A DNA stretch of 64,000 nt from Nocardioides cavernae (GTDB lineage: Bacteria; Actinomycetota; Actinomycetes; Propionibacteriales; Nocardioidaceae). A program made the position numbers and the translations under genes. Positions within the stretch are counted from its first letter, which is position 1. The number at the start of each line of letters is the position of its first letter. Where the stretch lies: the NCBI RefSeq assembly GCF_016907475.1, contig NZ_JAFBCA010000001.1, positions 2,976,001-3,040,000 on the forward strand, written 5' to 3'. Positions 49,362-57,591 of this stretch are shown here, piece after piece. Under the pieces are notes generated by a model. The model worked only from the letters and a program-made list of their open reading frames with translations. It had not been told where the DNA came from and ran no database searches.

Positions 49362-52229
49362 GTGCCCGACCTCACCCCGACCTCCGCCCCCAGCACCGTC
49401 GAAGGGCTGGGCGAGTTCGTCGCCCGGCACATCGGACCGGACGACGCCGCCGTCGCCCACATGCTCGAGGCGATCGGACACGAGTCGCTCGAGTCGCTCA
49501 TGACGGCGGCAGTGCCCGACGGCATCCGCTCAGCCGCGGCGCTCGACCTCCCGGATCCCCTCGACGAGGAGGCGACGGCCCGCGCGCTGCGCACCCTCGC
49601 CTCGCAGAACCGCCCGGCGGAGGCCATGATCGGGCTGGGCTACCACGCCACCATCACGCCACCGGTGATCCGGCGCAACGTGCTCGAGGACCCCTCCTGG
49701 TACACCGCCTACACGCCCTACCAGCCGGAGATCTCCCAAGGCCGCCTCGAGGCGCTGCTCAACTTCCAGACCGTCGTGGCCGACCTGACGGGCCTGCCCA
49801 CCGCCAACGCCTCGCTGCTCGACGAGGGCACCGCTGCCGCGGAGGCGATGACGCTCGTACGCCGGGCGCAGCGCAACGTGTCCGGCCCGTTCGTCGTCGA
49901 CGCCGACGCGCTCCCGCAGACCATCGAGGTGGTCCGGACCCGTGCCGAGGGCATGGGCATCCAGGTCATCGTCGCCGACCTCGACGAGAGCCTGCCCGAG
50001 GGAGACCTGTGCGGGGTGCTGGTCCAGTACCCCGGTGCCTCCGGCGCCGTCCGTGACCCGCGGCCCGTCATCGAGGCCGCGCACGAGCGCGGCGCGCTCG
50101 CCGTCGTGGCGGCCGACATCCTCTCCCTGGCCGTCCTCGAGGCGCCCGGCACCTTCGGCGCCGACGTCGTGGTCGGCTCGTCCCAGCGCTTCGGCGTACC
50201 CCTCTTCTACGGCGGTCCGCACGCCGGCTTCATGTCGGTGTCGGCCGGTCTCGAGCGGCACCTGCCCGGCCGCCTGGTGGGTGTGTCCGTCGACGCGGAG
50301 GGTCGCCCGGCCTACCGGCTCGCCCTCCAGACCCGCGAGCAGCACATCCGCCGCGACAAGGCCACGTCCAACATCTGCACCGCGCAGGTGCTCCTCGCCG
50401 TCGTCGCGTCGATGTACGCCGTCTACCACGGTCCCGAGGGCCTGCGCCGGATCGCGCAGCGCACCCACGACCACGCCAGCCGCATCGCCGAGGCGCTGCG
50501 GGCCGGGGGAGTGGAGGTCGTCAACGACACCTGGTTCGACACGCTGACCGTGGCCGTTCCCGGCCGCGCCGGCGACGTCATCGCGGCGGCCCGCCAGGTC
50601 GGCCTGCACCTCCGGGCGATCGACGCAGACCACGTCGGCCTGTCGACGTCCGAGCGCACCAGCCCGTCGACCGTCTCGGCGGTGCTGCGCGCCTTCGGCG
50701 TCGCGCCCGGCGGCGAGGCTGCGTCCACCGGCCTGCCCGAGGACCTGCGCCGCACCACCGACTACCTCACCCACGAGGTCTTCAACTCCCACCACAGCGA
50801 GACGCAGATGCTGCGCTACCTGCACCGGCTCTCGTCCCGCGACTACGCCCTCGACCGCGGCATGATCCCGCTCGGGTCCTGCACGATGAAGCTCAACGCG
50901 ACCACCGAGATGGAGCCCATCAGCCTGCCCGGCTTCGCTGACCTCCACCCCTTCGCGCCCGCCCAGGACGCCACCGGCTACCGCGAGCTTGTCGACGACG
51001 TCGAGCGGTGGCTGGCCGAGGTCACCGGCTACGACCGGGTCTCGGTGCAGCCCAACGCCGGCTCGCAGGGTGAGCTTGCCGGCCTGCTGGCGATCCGCGG
51101 CTACCACTGGGCCAACGGCGACACCGGGCGCAACGTGTGCCTGATCCCGTCCTCGGCCCACGGCACCAACGCCGCGTCGGCCGTCATGGCCGGGATGAAG
51201 GTCGTCGTGGTGAAGGCCTCCGACGACGGGTCCGTCGACCTCGACGACCTGCTCGCGAAGTGCGACCAGCACGCCGAGACGCTCGCCGCGATCATGGTGA
51301 CCTACCCCTCCACCCACGGGGCCTACGAGGACACCATCACCGACCTCTGCAAGATCGTCCACGACCACGGTGGCCAGGTCTACGTCGACGGGGCGAACCT
51401 CAACGCGCTGCTCGGCTGGGCGCGTCCCGGTGAGTTCGGCGGGGACGTGTCCCACCTCAACCTGCACAAGACGTTCTGCATCCCGCACGGCGGCGGTGGC
51501 CCCGGCGTCGGCCCGGTCGCCGTACGAGCCCACCTGGCGCCGTACCTGCCCTCGCACGCCTGGCACCCGGAGACCGGGAAGCGCGACGGCATCGGCCCCA
51601 TCAGCGCTGCGCCCTACGGCTCCGCCGGGATCCTGCCGATCACGTGGGCCTACATCAGGATGATGGGCGCGCAGGGGCTGACCCGCGCGACGGCCGTCGC
51701 GGTCCTGTCGGCCAACTACATCGCCCACCGCCTCGAGGAGCACTTCCCGGTGCTCTACCGCGGGCACGGCAACCTGGTGGCCCACGAGTGCATCCTCGAC
51801 CTGCGGGGCATCACCAAGGCCAGCGGCGTGAGCGTCGACGACGTCGCCAAGCGGCTCGTCGACCACGGCTTCCACGCGCCCACGATGTCGTTCCCGGTGG
51901 CCGGCACGCTGATGGTGGAGCCCACCGAGTCCGAGGACCTCGCGGAGATCGACCGGTTCTGCGACGCGATGATCGAGATCCGCCAGGAGATCGCCCGCGT
52001 CGAGGCGGGGGAGTGGAGCCCGGAGGACTCGCCGCTGCGCCACGCGCCGCACACCGCACGCGCGCTCGTCGGCGAGTGGGACCGCCCCTACTCGCGCGAG
52101 CTCGGCGTGTTCCCGCGCGGCATCGACCCCGACAAGTACTGGCCGCCGGTGGCTCGGATCGACCAGGCCTACGGTGACCGCAACCTGGTGTGCGCGTGCC
52201 CCCCGCCGGAGGCGTTCGCGCAGGACTGA
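49362..52229 (+). CDS. gcvP: Glycine dehydrogenase (decarboxylating), P protein
   Basis: A 955-aa PLP enzyme that decarboxylates glycine and loads the aminomethyl group onto GcvH. The N-terminal RHIGPDD motif, the [15 protein letters not shown] block and the PLP-Lys segment [18 protein letters not shown] (Lys about 703) are intact. Both fused halves (alpha and beta) are present, and the length is normal. The GTG at 49362 with AGGGAG upstream is chosen; the longer frame to 49197 would translate the riboswitch. It corresponds to Rv1832. Confidence 0.97.
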   Translation: MPDLTPTSAPSTVEGLGEFVARHIGPDDAAVAHMLEAIGHESLESLMTAAVPDGIRSAAALDLPDPLDEEATARALRTLASQNRPAEAMIGLGYHATITPPVIRRNVLEDPSWYTAYTPYQPEISQGRLEALLNFQTVVADLTGLPTANASLLDEGTAAAEAMTLVRRAQRNVSGPFVVDADALPQTIEVVRTRAEGMGIQVIVADLDESLPEGDLCGVLVQYPGASGAVRDPRPVIEAAHERGALAVVAADILSLAVLEAPGTFGADVVVGSSQRFGVPLFYGGPHAGFMSVSAGLERHLPGRLVGVSVDAEGRPAYRLALQTREQHIRRDKATSNICTAQVLLAVVASMYAVYHGPEGLRRIAQRTHDHASRIAEALRAGGVEVVNDTWFDTLTVAVPGRAGDVIAAARQVGLHLRAIDADHVGLSTSERTSPSTVSAVLRAFGVAPGGEAASTGLPEDLRRTTDYLTHEVFNSHHSETQMLRYLHRLSSRDYALDRGMIPLGSCTMKLNATTEMEPISLPGFADLHPFAPAQDATGYRELVDDVERWLAEVTGYDRVSVQPNAGSQGELAGLLAIRGYHWANGDTGRNVCLIPSSAHGTNAASAVMAGMKVVVVKASDDGSVDLDDLLAKCDQHAETLAAIMVTYPSTHGAYEDTITDLCKIVHDHGGQVYVDGANLNALLGWARPGEFGGDVSHLNLHKTFCIPHGGGGPGVGPVAVRAHLAPYLPSHAWHPETGKRDGIGPISAAPYGSAGILPITWAYIRMMGAQGLTRATAVAVLSANYIAHRLEEHFPVLYRGHGNLVAHECILDLRGITKASGVSVDDVAKRLVDHGFHAPTMSFPVAGTLMVEPTESEDLAEIDRFCDAMIEIRQEIARVEAGEWSPEDSPLRHAPHTARALVGEWDRPYSRELGVFPRGIDPDKYWPPVARIDQAYGDRNLVCACPPPEAFAQD

Positions 52230-52257
52230 GCGGGCGCGCTGCTCTAGGGTCGCTTTC

Positions 52258-53544
52258 GTGAGTCTCCAGCGGCAGCGACTGCTCGACGTCGCCCAGGCCG
52301 AGGGGCGGCTGACGTCCGTCGTCGGTGCGGTCTTCGATCGCTACGGCGCGGTGTGGGCGGGCGGGGCCGGGCAGGCGCCCGGCCTCGACGGCCAGTACCG
52401 GATCGGTTCGATCACCAAGTCGATGACGGCCGTCCTGGTCGTCCAGGCCCGGGACGCGGGGCTGCTCGACCTCGATGACCCGCTCGCGGCGCACCTGGGC
52501 GACGTCGGCTACGGCGACGTGACGGTCCGCGACGCGCTCGCGCACTCGTCGGGGATCCAGAGCGAGCCCCGCGGCCCGTGGTGGGAGCGAACGCGGGGAG
52601 GCGACTTCACGGCCCTCGCCCTGGCCAACGACGGCAGCGGCCGGGTGGCACCGGCGGGCGCCTGGTTCCACTACTCCAACCTCGGCTACGGCCTCCTCGG
52701 TGAGGTCGTCGCCCGACGGTTCGGGACGTCCTGGCGGGCCCTGGTGTCCGAGCGCCTCCTCCAGCCCCTCGGCATGCGGGCGACGTCGTACCTGCCGCGT
52801 CCCGGCGCCCAGCCGGGCTGGAGCGTCGACCACTTCACCGGTGTCCGGGTCCACGAACCCCTCACCGACACCGGGGCGATGGCCCCGGCCGGGCAGCTGT
52901 GGTCCACCCTCGCCGACCTCGTCACGTGGGGCCAGGTGCTCGGCGGCGCCCGCCCCGACGTGCTGGCGACGTCATCACTGGAAGAGATGAAGCGACCTGT
53001 GACCGCCGACTACGGGCTCGGGCTGATGCTGGGCATCCACCCCGGCGGACGGCTCGTGGGCCACAACGGCTCGATGCCCGGCTTCCTGGCCGCCCTCCAC
53101 GTGGACCCCGACAGCGGCATCGGGGCGGCGGTGCTCGCCAACGCGACCACGGGTATCGACCCGCGCGACCTGGCCGTGTCGCTCATCGAGGGTGATCCCG
53201 ACGCCGAGGACACCCGGCCGGCGCCGTGGCGCCCGACCGTCGCGGTCCCCTCGGAGGCGCAGGGTGTGCCGGGGCTGTGGTTCTGGGGGAACACCGCCTA
53301 CGACGTGCGCTGGCACAACGACGGCATCGAGACGCGGGCAATGGCGCGCGGCAACGTCGTGACCGACCGCTTCGAGCTCGTGCAGGGGACGCTGGTGGGC
53401 GTCCTGGGCTACCACCGCGGCGAGCGGCTCGACGTCGTACGCCGTCCGGACGGGTCGGTCCACCACCTCGAGTGCGCGACGTTCGTCTACACCCGTACGC
53501 CCTACGACCCCGAGGTCGAGATCCCGGGCGGCCACCCGCGCTGA
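52258..53544 (+). CDS. Beta-lactamase-fold serine hydrolase (class C / esterase type)
   Basis: A 428-aa protein of the serine beta-lactamase/penicillin-binding fold. The nucleophile motif S-I-T-K is at Ser51, the Y-x-N motif YSN at Tyr139, and the third-site block GHNGSMPG takes the place of KTG. No signal peptide is seen, so an esterase or D-amino-acid peptidase role in the cytoplasm is more likely than antibiotic resistance. The GTG at 52258 is 28 nt after gcvP. The C-terminal ~110 residues form a separate beta-rich domain (GNTAYDVRWHND, RFELVQGTLVGVL). Confidence 0.85.
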   Translation: MSLQRQRLLDVAQAEGRLTSVVGAVFDRYGAVWAGGAGQAPGLDGQYRIGSITKSMTAVLVVQARDAGLLDLDDPLAAHLGDVGYGDVTVRDALAHSSGIQSEPRGPWWERTRGGDFTALALANDGSGRVAPAGAWFHYSNLGYGLLGEVVARRFGTSWRALVSERLLQPLGMRATSYLPRPGAQPGWSVDHFTGVRVHEPLTDTGAMAPAGQLWSTLADLVTWGQVLGGARPDVLATSSLEEMKRPVTADYGLGLMLGIHPGGRLVGHNGSMPGFLAALHVDPDSGIGAAVLANATTGIDPRDLAVSLIEGDPDAEDTRPAPWRPTVAVPSEAQGVPGLWFWGNTAYDVRWHNDGIETRAMARGNVVTDRFELVQGTLVGVLGYHRGERLDVVRRPDGSVHHLECATFVYTRTPYDPEVEIPGGHPR

Positions 53545-53556
53545 CGGCGTCGTGCC

Positions 53557-54954
53557 TCACACGCCTTGCGACACGCTCGACATGTTGAAGTCGGGGATCC
53601 GCAAGGCGGGCGTGGCGGTGCGGGAGAAGTAGTCGTCGCCCCACTCGCGGCTGAAGCTCGGCACCGTCGCGGTGGCGGCGCTGAACCGGTTGAGCAGGTC
53701 GATGGGGCTCTCGTTCCAGCGGAAGTTGTTGGCCGCGCCGACGATCTCCCCGTCCTCGACGACGTAGACGCCGTCGCGGGTCAGGCCGGTGAGCAGCATC
53801 GTCTGCGGGTCGACCTCGCGGATGTACCACAGGCAGGTCAGCAGCAGGCCGCGCTGCGTGTCGGCGATCATGTCCTCGATCGTGCCGGCGCCGTCGCCCA
53901 CCTCGAGGACGAGGTTGTCGATCATCGGGGTGACCGGCTGGCCGGTCATCCCGGCGGAGTGGCGGGTCTGGAGCAGCCCGGTCAGCAGGCCGTCGCGGAT
54001 CCAGTCGGTGCGCTCGAGCGCCAGGCCGTTGTCGAAGACGGAGTCCGTGTTGTCGGACGCGCCGGCGATGGCGAACGGGGCGCACTCCAGTCCCGGGTGG
54101 GCCGGGTCGGAGAACAGGCTGACGCCGGGGGCGGCGACCTTGTCACCGATCCGGGTGCCGCCGCCACGGCGGCTGTAGACCGACTCGCCCTCGTGCGCCA
54201 CGCGCGCGCCGGCGCCCCAGTAGGCGTCGATCATCAGGTCGGCGACCGACGACGGCGGCAGGATGGTGTCGTAGCGCCCGGCGGGCAGGTCGATGCGTCG
54301 CTCGGCCCAGGCCAGGCGCTGGGCGACGGTCGCGGCCATCGTCGCGGCGTCGACGTCGCGGAAGTCGCGGGTCGCGCCGCCGGTCCAGGCGCTCCGGGTG
54401 AGCGAGGTGTCCTTGCCCGTGCAGGCGTAGTGCCCGGTCGGCTGCACGTGCCGCAGCCTGAGGCCGCGGCTCGACCCGAGGTAGGTGGTGGCGACGTCGT
54501 GGTTGACGAAGCCGTAGAGCAGGCGGTCCTCCGCGGTGGCCTGGGCGAATGCCTCCCCGAGGGCCGGAGCGAAGGCGTCGTAGACGCCGATGTCGGTCGT
54601 CTCCGGCTCCGTGTCCCAGTCGGGGGAGGTGGAATCGGTGACCAGCTCGGCCGCGTCCTCGGCGGGCGATCCGGCTCGAGCGGCCGCGTCGGCGGCCTGC
54701 ACGAGTGCGGTGACCTGCACGGGCGTGGAGGCACTGCCGGACACCGAGCCCGTCGCGACACCGCCCTGCACGGCGGCGAAGCTGATCACGGTCACCGACA
54801 CCTCGGTCATCACGCCGTTGGTGGTCAGCGTGTTGTTGGCCCAGCGCAGGTTGGCGCTGGTGACGTCGCGGACGATCGTGATGCAGTCGTCGGCGGTCGA
54901 GGACGCGAGCGCGTGCTCGACCAATTGCTGGGGGGTGCTGCGCAGGGAGGTCAT
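53557..54954 (-). CDS. tldE: TldE/PmbA-type subunit of the TldD/E metalloprotease
   Basis: A 465-aa partner subunit of the TldD/TldE peptidase, which degrades or trims unfolded peptides. It has the family's long central beta region (TILPPSSVADLMIDAYWGAGA, SRRGGGTRIGDKVAAPG) and the C-terminal block MLLTGLTRDGVYVVEDGEIVGAANNFRWNES in parts. As expected it lacks the HExxxH zinc motif. The ATG overlaps the TldD stop by one base (TGATG). It converges on the serine hydrolase gene with 12 nt between stops. Confidence 0.9.
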   Translation of the reverse strand: MTSLRSTPQQLVEHALASSTADDCITIVRDVTSANLRWANNTLTTNGVMTEVSVTVISFAAVQGGVATGSVSGSASTPVQVTALVQAADAAARAGSPAEDAAELVTDSTSPDWDTEPETTDIGVYDAFAPALGEAFAQATAEDRLLYGFVNHDVATTYLGSSRGLRLRHVQPTGHYACTGKDTSLTRSAWTGGATRDFRDVDAATMAATVAQRLAWAERRIDLPAGRYDTILPPSSVADLMIDAYWGAGARVAHEGESVYSRRGGGTRIGDKVAAPGVSLFSDPAHPGLECAPFAIAGASDNTDSVFDNGLALERTDWIRDGLLTGLLQTRHSAGMTGQPVTPMIDNLVLEVGDGAGTIEDMIADTQRGLLLTCLWYIREVDPQTMLLTGLTRDGVYVVEDGEIVGAANNFRWNESPIDLLNRFSAATATVPSFSREWGDDYFSRTATPALRIPDFNMSSVSQGV

Positions 54955-56474
54955 CAGTGGCCCGCCTCGTCGATGGTGTTGAGGATGTTGACCCCGCGGA
55001 AGAGAGCGGTGGGGCACCCGTGGCTGACGGCTGCGATCTGCCCGGGCTGGGCCTTGCCGCAGTTGAAGGCGCCACCGAGGACCCAGGTGTCGGGTCCGCC
55101 GACCGCCTCCATGGAGCCCCAGAAGTCGGTCGTCGTGGCCTGGTAGGCCACGTCGCGCAGCATCCCGGCGAGCCGGCCGTCCTCGATCGCGTAGAACCGC
55201 TGGCCGGTGAACTGGAAGTTGAAGCGCTGCATGTCGATCGACCACGACTTGTCGCCGACGACGTAGATGCCCCGCTCCACGCGGGAGATCAGGTCGTCCG
55301 TGCCGACCTCGTCGGCGCCGGGCATCAGCGACACGTTGGCCATCCGCTGGATCGGGATGTGGCCGGAGGAGTCGGCGAACGCGCAGCCGTTGGACCGGCC
55401 GTCGTTCAGCTCCGGCTTGAGGTGGCCCATCGAGCGGTCGAGCTGGTAGCCCACCAGCACGCCGTCGCGGACGATGTCCCACTCCTGGGTCAGGACGCCC
55501 TCGTCGTCGTAGCCGACCGTTGCCAGGCCGTGCTCCTGCGTGCGGTCACCCCGCACGTTCATCACCGGGGAGCCATACTGGAGGGTGCCGAGCTTGTCGT
55601 AGGTCGCGAAGGACGTGCCGGCGTAGTTGGCCTCGTAGCCCAGCGCCCGGTCGAGCTCGGTGGCGTGGCCGATCGACTCGTGGATGGTGAGCCACAGGTT
55701 GGACGGGTGCACCACGAGGTCGTAGGTGCCGGCCTCGACGGTGGGCGCCTTCAGCTTCTCGGCGAGCAGCTCGGGCACCTCCGCGAGCTCGGCGTCCCAG
55801 TCCCAGTGGGCCCCGGTGAGGTACTCCCACCCGCGACCGACCGGGGGCGCGATGGAGGCCATCGAGTCGAAGATCCCGGTCTCCGCGTCCTCGCCCGTGG
55901 CCTCGAAGCCGGGCTGCAGCCGCACTCGCTGCTGGGTGGTCCGGGTGCCGCTGAGGTCGGCGTAGTACTTGTTCTCCTGCACCTGCTGCAGGAAGGCGGT
56001 CGCGTGGGCGACGGCCGCACCGGTGCGCAGGCGCTCGGTCCAGTCGACCAGCAGCGCGCCCTTCTCCGGAGTGGGTACGTCGAGCGGGTTGATGTCGTAG
56101 CCGGAGACCCACGTGACGTCGTCGTGCACCGGCTCGGGCGCCAGCTCGACGGGCGTCGTGGTCATGGTTGCGGCGACCTGCGCGACCGCCACGGCCGTCT
56201 CGGCGACGCGCCGGGCCTCGTCGTCGGTCAGGACGACGCCGGAGGCGAAGCCCCAGGCGCCCTGGTGGACGACGCGGACGGCGAAGCCGAGGTCCTCGGC
56301 GTCGCTCGCGGTCTGGAGCACGCCGTCGCGGGCGCCGAGGTACTGGTAGCGGTTGCGCTCGAACCGGAAGTCCGCATGGCTGGCGCCGAGCTCCTGGGCG
56401 CGGGCGAGGGCGACCTCGCCGAGCCGGCGGTGCGGCAGGTCGTTGAAGGTCGGGTCGAGCCCGGGCGCACTCAT
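54954..56474 (-). CDS. tldD: TldD metalloprotease subunit
   Basis: A 506-aa zinc peptidase subunit. The catalytic motif HESIGH (HExxxH) is at about residue 265, in NLWLTIHESIGHATELDRALG. A further GDRTQEHGLATVGYDDEG block and SSGHIPIQRMANVSLMPG in the C-terminal half are typical, and the C-terminus QIAAVSHGCPTALFRGVNI is complete. The ATG at 56474 (MSAPGLD) fits family starts. The frame upstream to 56828 is a non-coding extension. Confidence 0.93.
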   Translation of the reverse strand: MSAPGLDPTFNDLPHRRLGEVALARAQELGASHADFRFERNRYQYLGARDGVLQTASDAEDLGFAVRVVHQGAWGFASGVVLTDDEARRVAETAVAVAQVAATMTTTPVELAPEPVHDDVTWVSGYDINPLDVPTPEKGALLVDWTERLRTGAAVAHATAFLQQVQENKYYADLSGTRTTQQRVRLQPGFEATGEDAETGIFDSMASIAPPVGRGWEYLTGAHWDWDAELAEVPELLAEKLKAPTVEAGTYDLVVHPSNLWLTIHESIGHATELDRALGYEANYAGTSFATYDKLGTLQYGSPVMNVRGDRTQEHGLATVGYDDEGVLTQEWDIVRDGVLVGYQLDRSMGHLKPELNDGRSNGCAFADSSGHIPIQRMANVSLMPGADEVGTDDLISRVERGIYVVGDKSWSIDMQRFNFQFTGQRFYAIEDGRLAGMLRDVAYQATTTDFWGSMEAVGGPDTWVLGGAFNCGKAQPGQIAAVSHGCPTALFRGVNILNTIDEAGH

Positions 56475-56609
56475 GGCGACGAACCTATCGGAGGGTGTGC
56501 GCGGTGCCCCGCCACCACCGGCCGCGTCGCCGCGTGCCGAGCCGGCAGACACCTCGGGCGTGTGCCTCGTTCTGCGCCGCGCCCCGATCGGTTCTCCTAC
56601 AGTGACCGG

Positions 56610-57305
56610 ATGCAACGGTGGTTCCACTGGCGGGCCGGCGGCGACAGGTCGGTGCTCGACTGGAGACAGCCGATGCTCCCGCCGCTTCCCCCCGGAGAGG
56701 CCCAACGGGTCCAGGGATGGGAGGTCTACGGCGCCGCTGCGAAGCACCCTCCGCAGACCGCGCCCGGCTTTCGGGCCGCGCAGCGGCTGGGCCTGCTGCC
56801 GCCACCTGCCCCGGTGACCCCGCCGCAACCGCTACCCGGCCCGTCCGCCCACGCGTTGCTGCTCACCGGGATCGGCCTGTTCTTCGGCACCATCCTGCTG
56901 CTGGTCGCGCTCCCGGACGACGCCCCAGGAGTGATGGTCGCGTCCCTCGTGATCGGCGGTGGTGGCGGCGCGTTGTGGACGCTGCTCCGCCTCGAGGCCC
57001 GCGAGCGTGAGGAGCTCGAGCGGGGTTACACCTCACGCCCCGCGTACGCCGGACTGTGGCGCCTGGGTCGGAACGGTGTCGTCCGCCGCGAGCCCGACCG
57101 CGACGTTCCTCCGCCCGGCTTCTACCCGTCGCCGTACCAACCCGGGCTGCTCCAGTGCTGGGACGGCCCAGGTTGGCATCCGTTCGCCCGGAGGTGGCGC
57201 CGCCGGCCGCACCAGTGGCTCCGGTGGCCCGAGGTTCCCTACCTCGACGGCGTGCCGAACCGACCGGAGGGCGGCAAATCGTGGGCTGGCGCCTCGCCGG
57301 AGTGA
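56610..57305 (+). CDS. DUF2510-like membrane protein
   Basis: A 231-aa protein of unknown function. A Pro-rich cytoplasmic N-terminus (~1-85) is followed by two helices (~88-108 and ~112-132). A basic, Trp/Pro-rich C-terminus contains PPGFYPSPYQPGLLQCWDG, a clear DUF2510-type motif (normally PPGWYPDP...RYWDG). DUF2510 motifs are usually N-terminal, so the C-terminal position is unusual. ATG at 56610; divergent from tldD across 135 nt. The much longer frame reading back to 54957 is antisense to tldD. Confidence 0.65.
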   Translation: MQRWFHWRAGGDRSVLDWRQPMLPPLPPGEAQRVQGWEVYGAAAKHPPQTAPGFRAAQRLGLLPPPAPVTPPQPLPGPSAHALLLTGIGLFFGTILLLVALPDDAPGVMVASLVIGGGGGALWTLLRLEAREREELERGYTSRPAYAGLWRLGRNGVVRREPDRDVPPPGFYPSPYQPGLLQCWDGPGWHPFARRWRRRPHQWLRWPEVPYLDGVPNRPEGGKSWAGASPE

Positions 57306-57329
57306 TCATCGGGCCGACGGGCACTCGCG

Positions 57330-57566
57330 ATGGCAGAATTCGGTCTCTCGACACACCGGGCATCCGATGCCAGTCAGCCTGACGCCTTGCGGCGCACCGC
57401 GGCCGAAGCGGCGAGCAAGATGACCTACCTCGTCGTCGTGCTCGTCGTCGTGCTCGTCGTCGTGCTCATCGGCCTGGTCATCGAGAACGCCCTTCGCGGC
57501 CCCGTGAAGGCAACCAGGAGCGGCGGCCATGCCGACGGCGGGGGAGACGGCGGCGACGGCGGGTAG
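57330..57566 (+). CDS. Small single-helix membrane protein (78 aa)
   Basis: A 78-aa product with one strongly hydrophobic helix (TYLVVVLVVVLVVVLIGLVI) and a Gly/Asp-rich tail. The helix is coded by a repeated ctcgtcgtcgtg unit. An ATG at 57420 could start a shorter form with just the helix. It follows the DUF2510-like gene by 24 nt and converges on sbcC. There is no strong ribosome site, so the call is tentative. Confidence 0.45.
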   Translation: MAEFGLSTHRASDASQPDALRRTAAEAASKMTYLVVVLVVVLVVVLIGLVIENALRGPVKATRSGGHADGGGDGGDGG

Positions 57567-57591
57567 CGGTCGCGATCACCGACGACGAGCG

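Noticed and set aside
52258..53544. Antibiotic-resistance beta-lactamase
   Set aside because: It has SxxK and YxN but no signal peptide and no KTG triad, so a cytoplasmic esterase/peptidase role is more likely.
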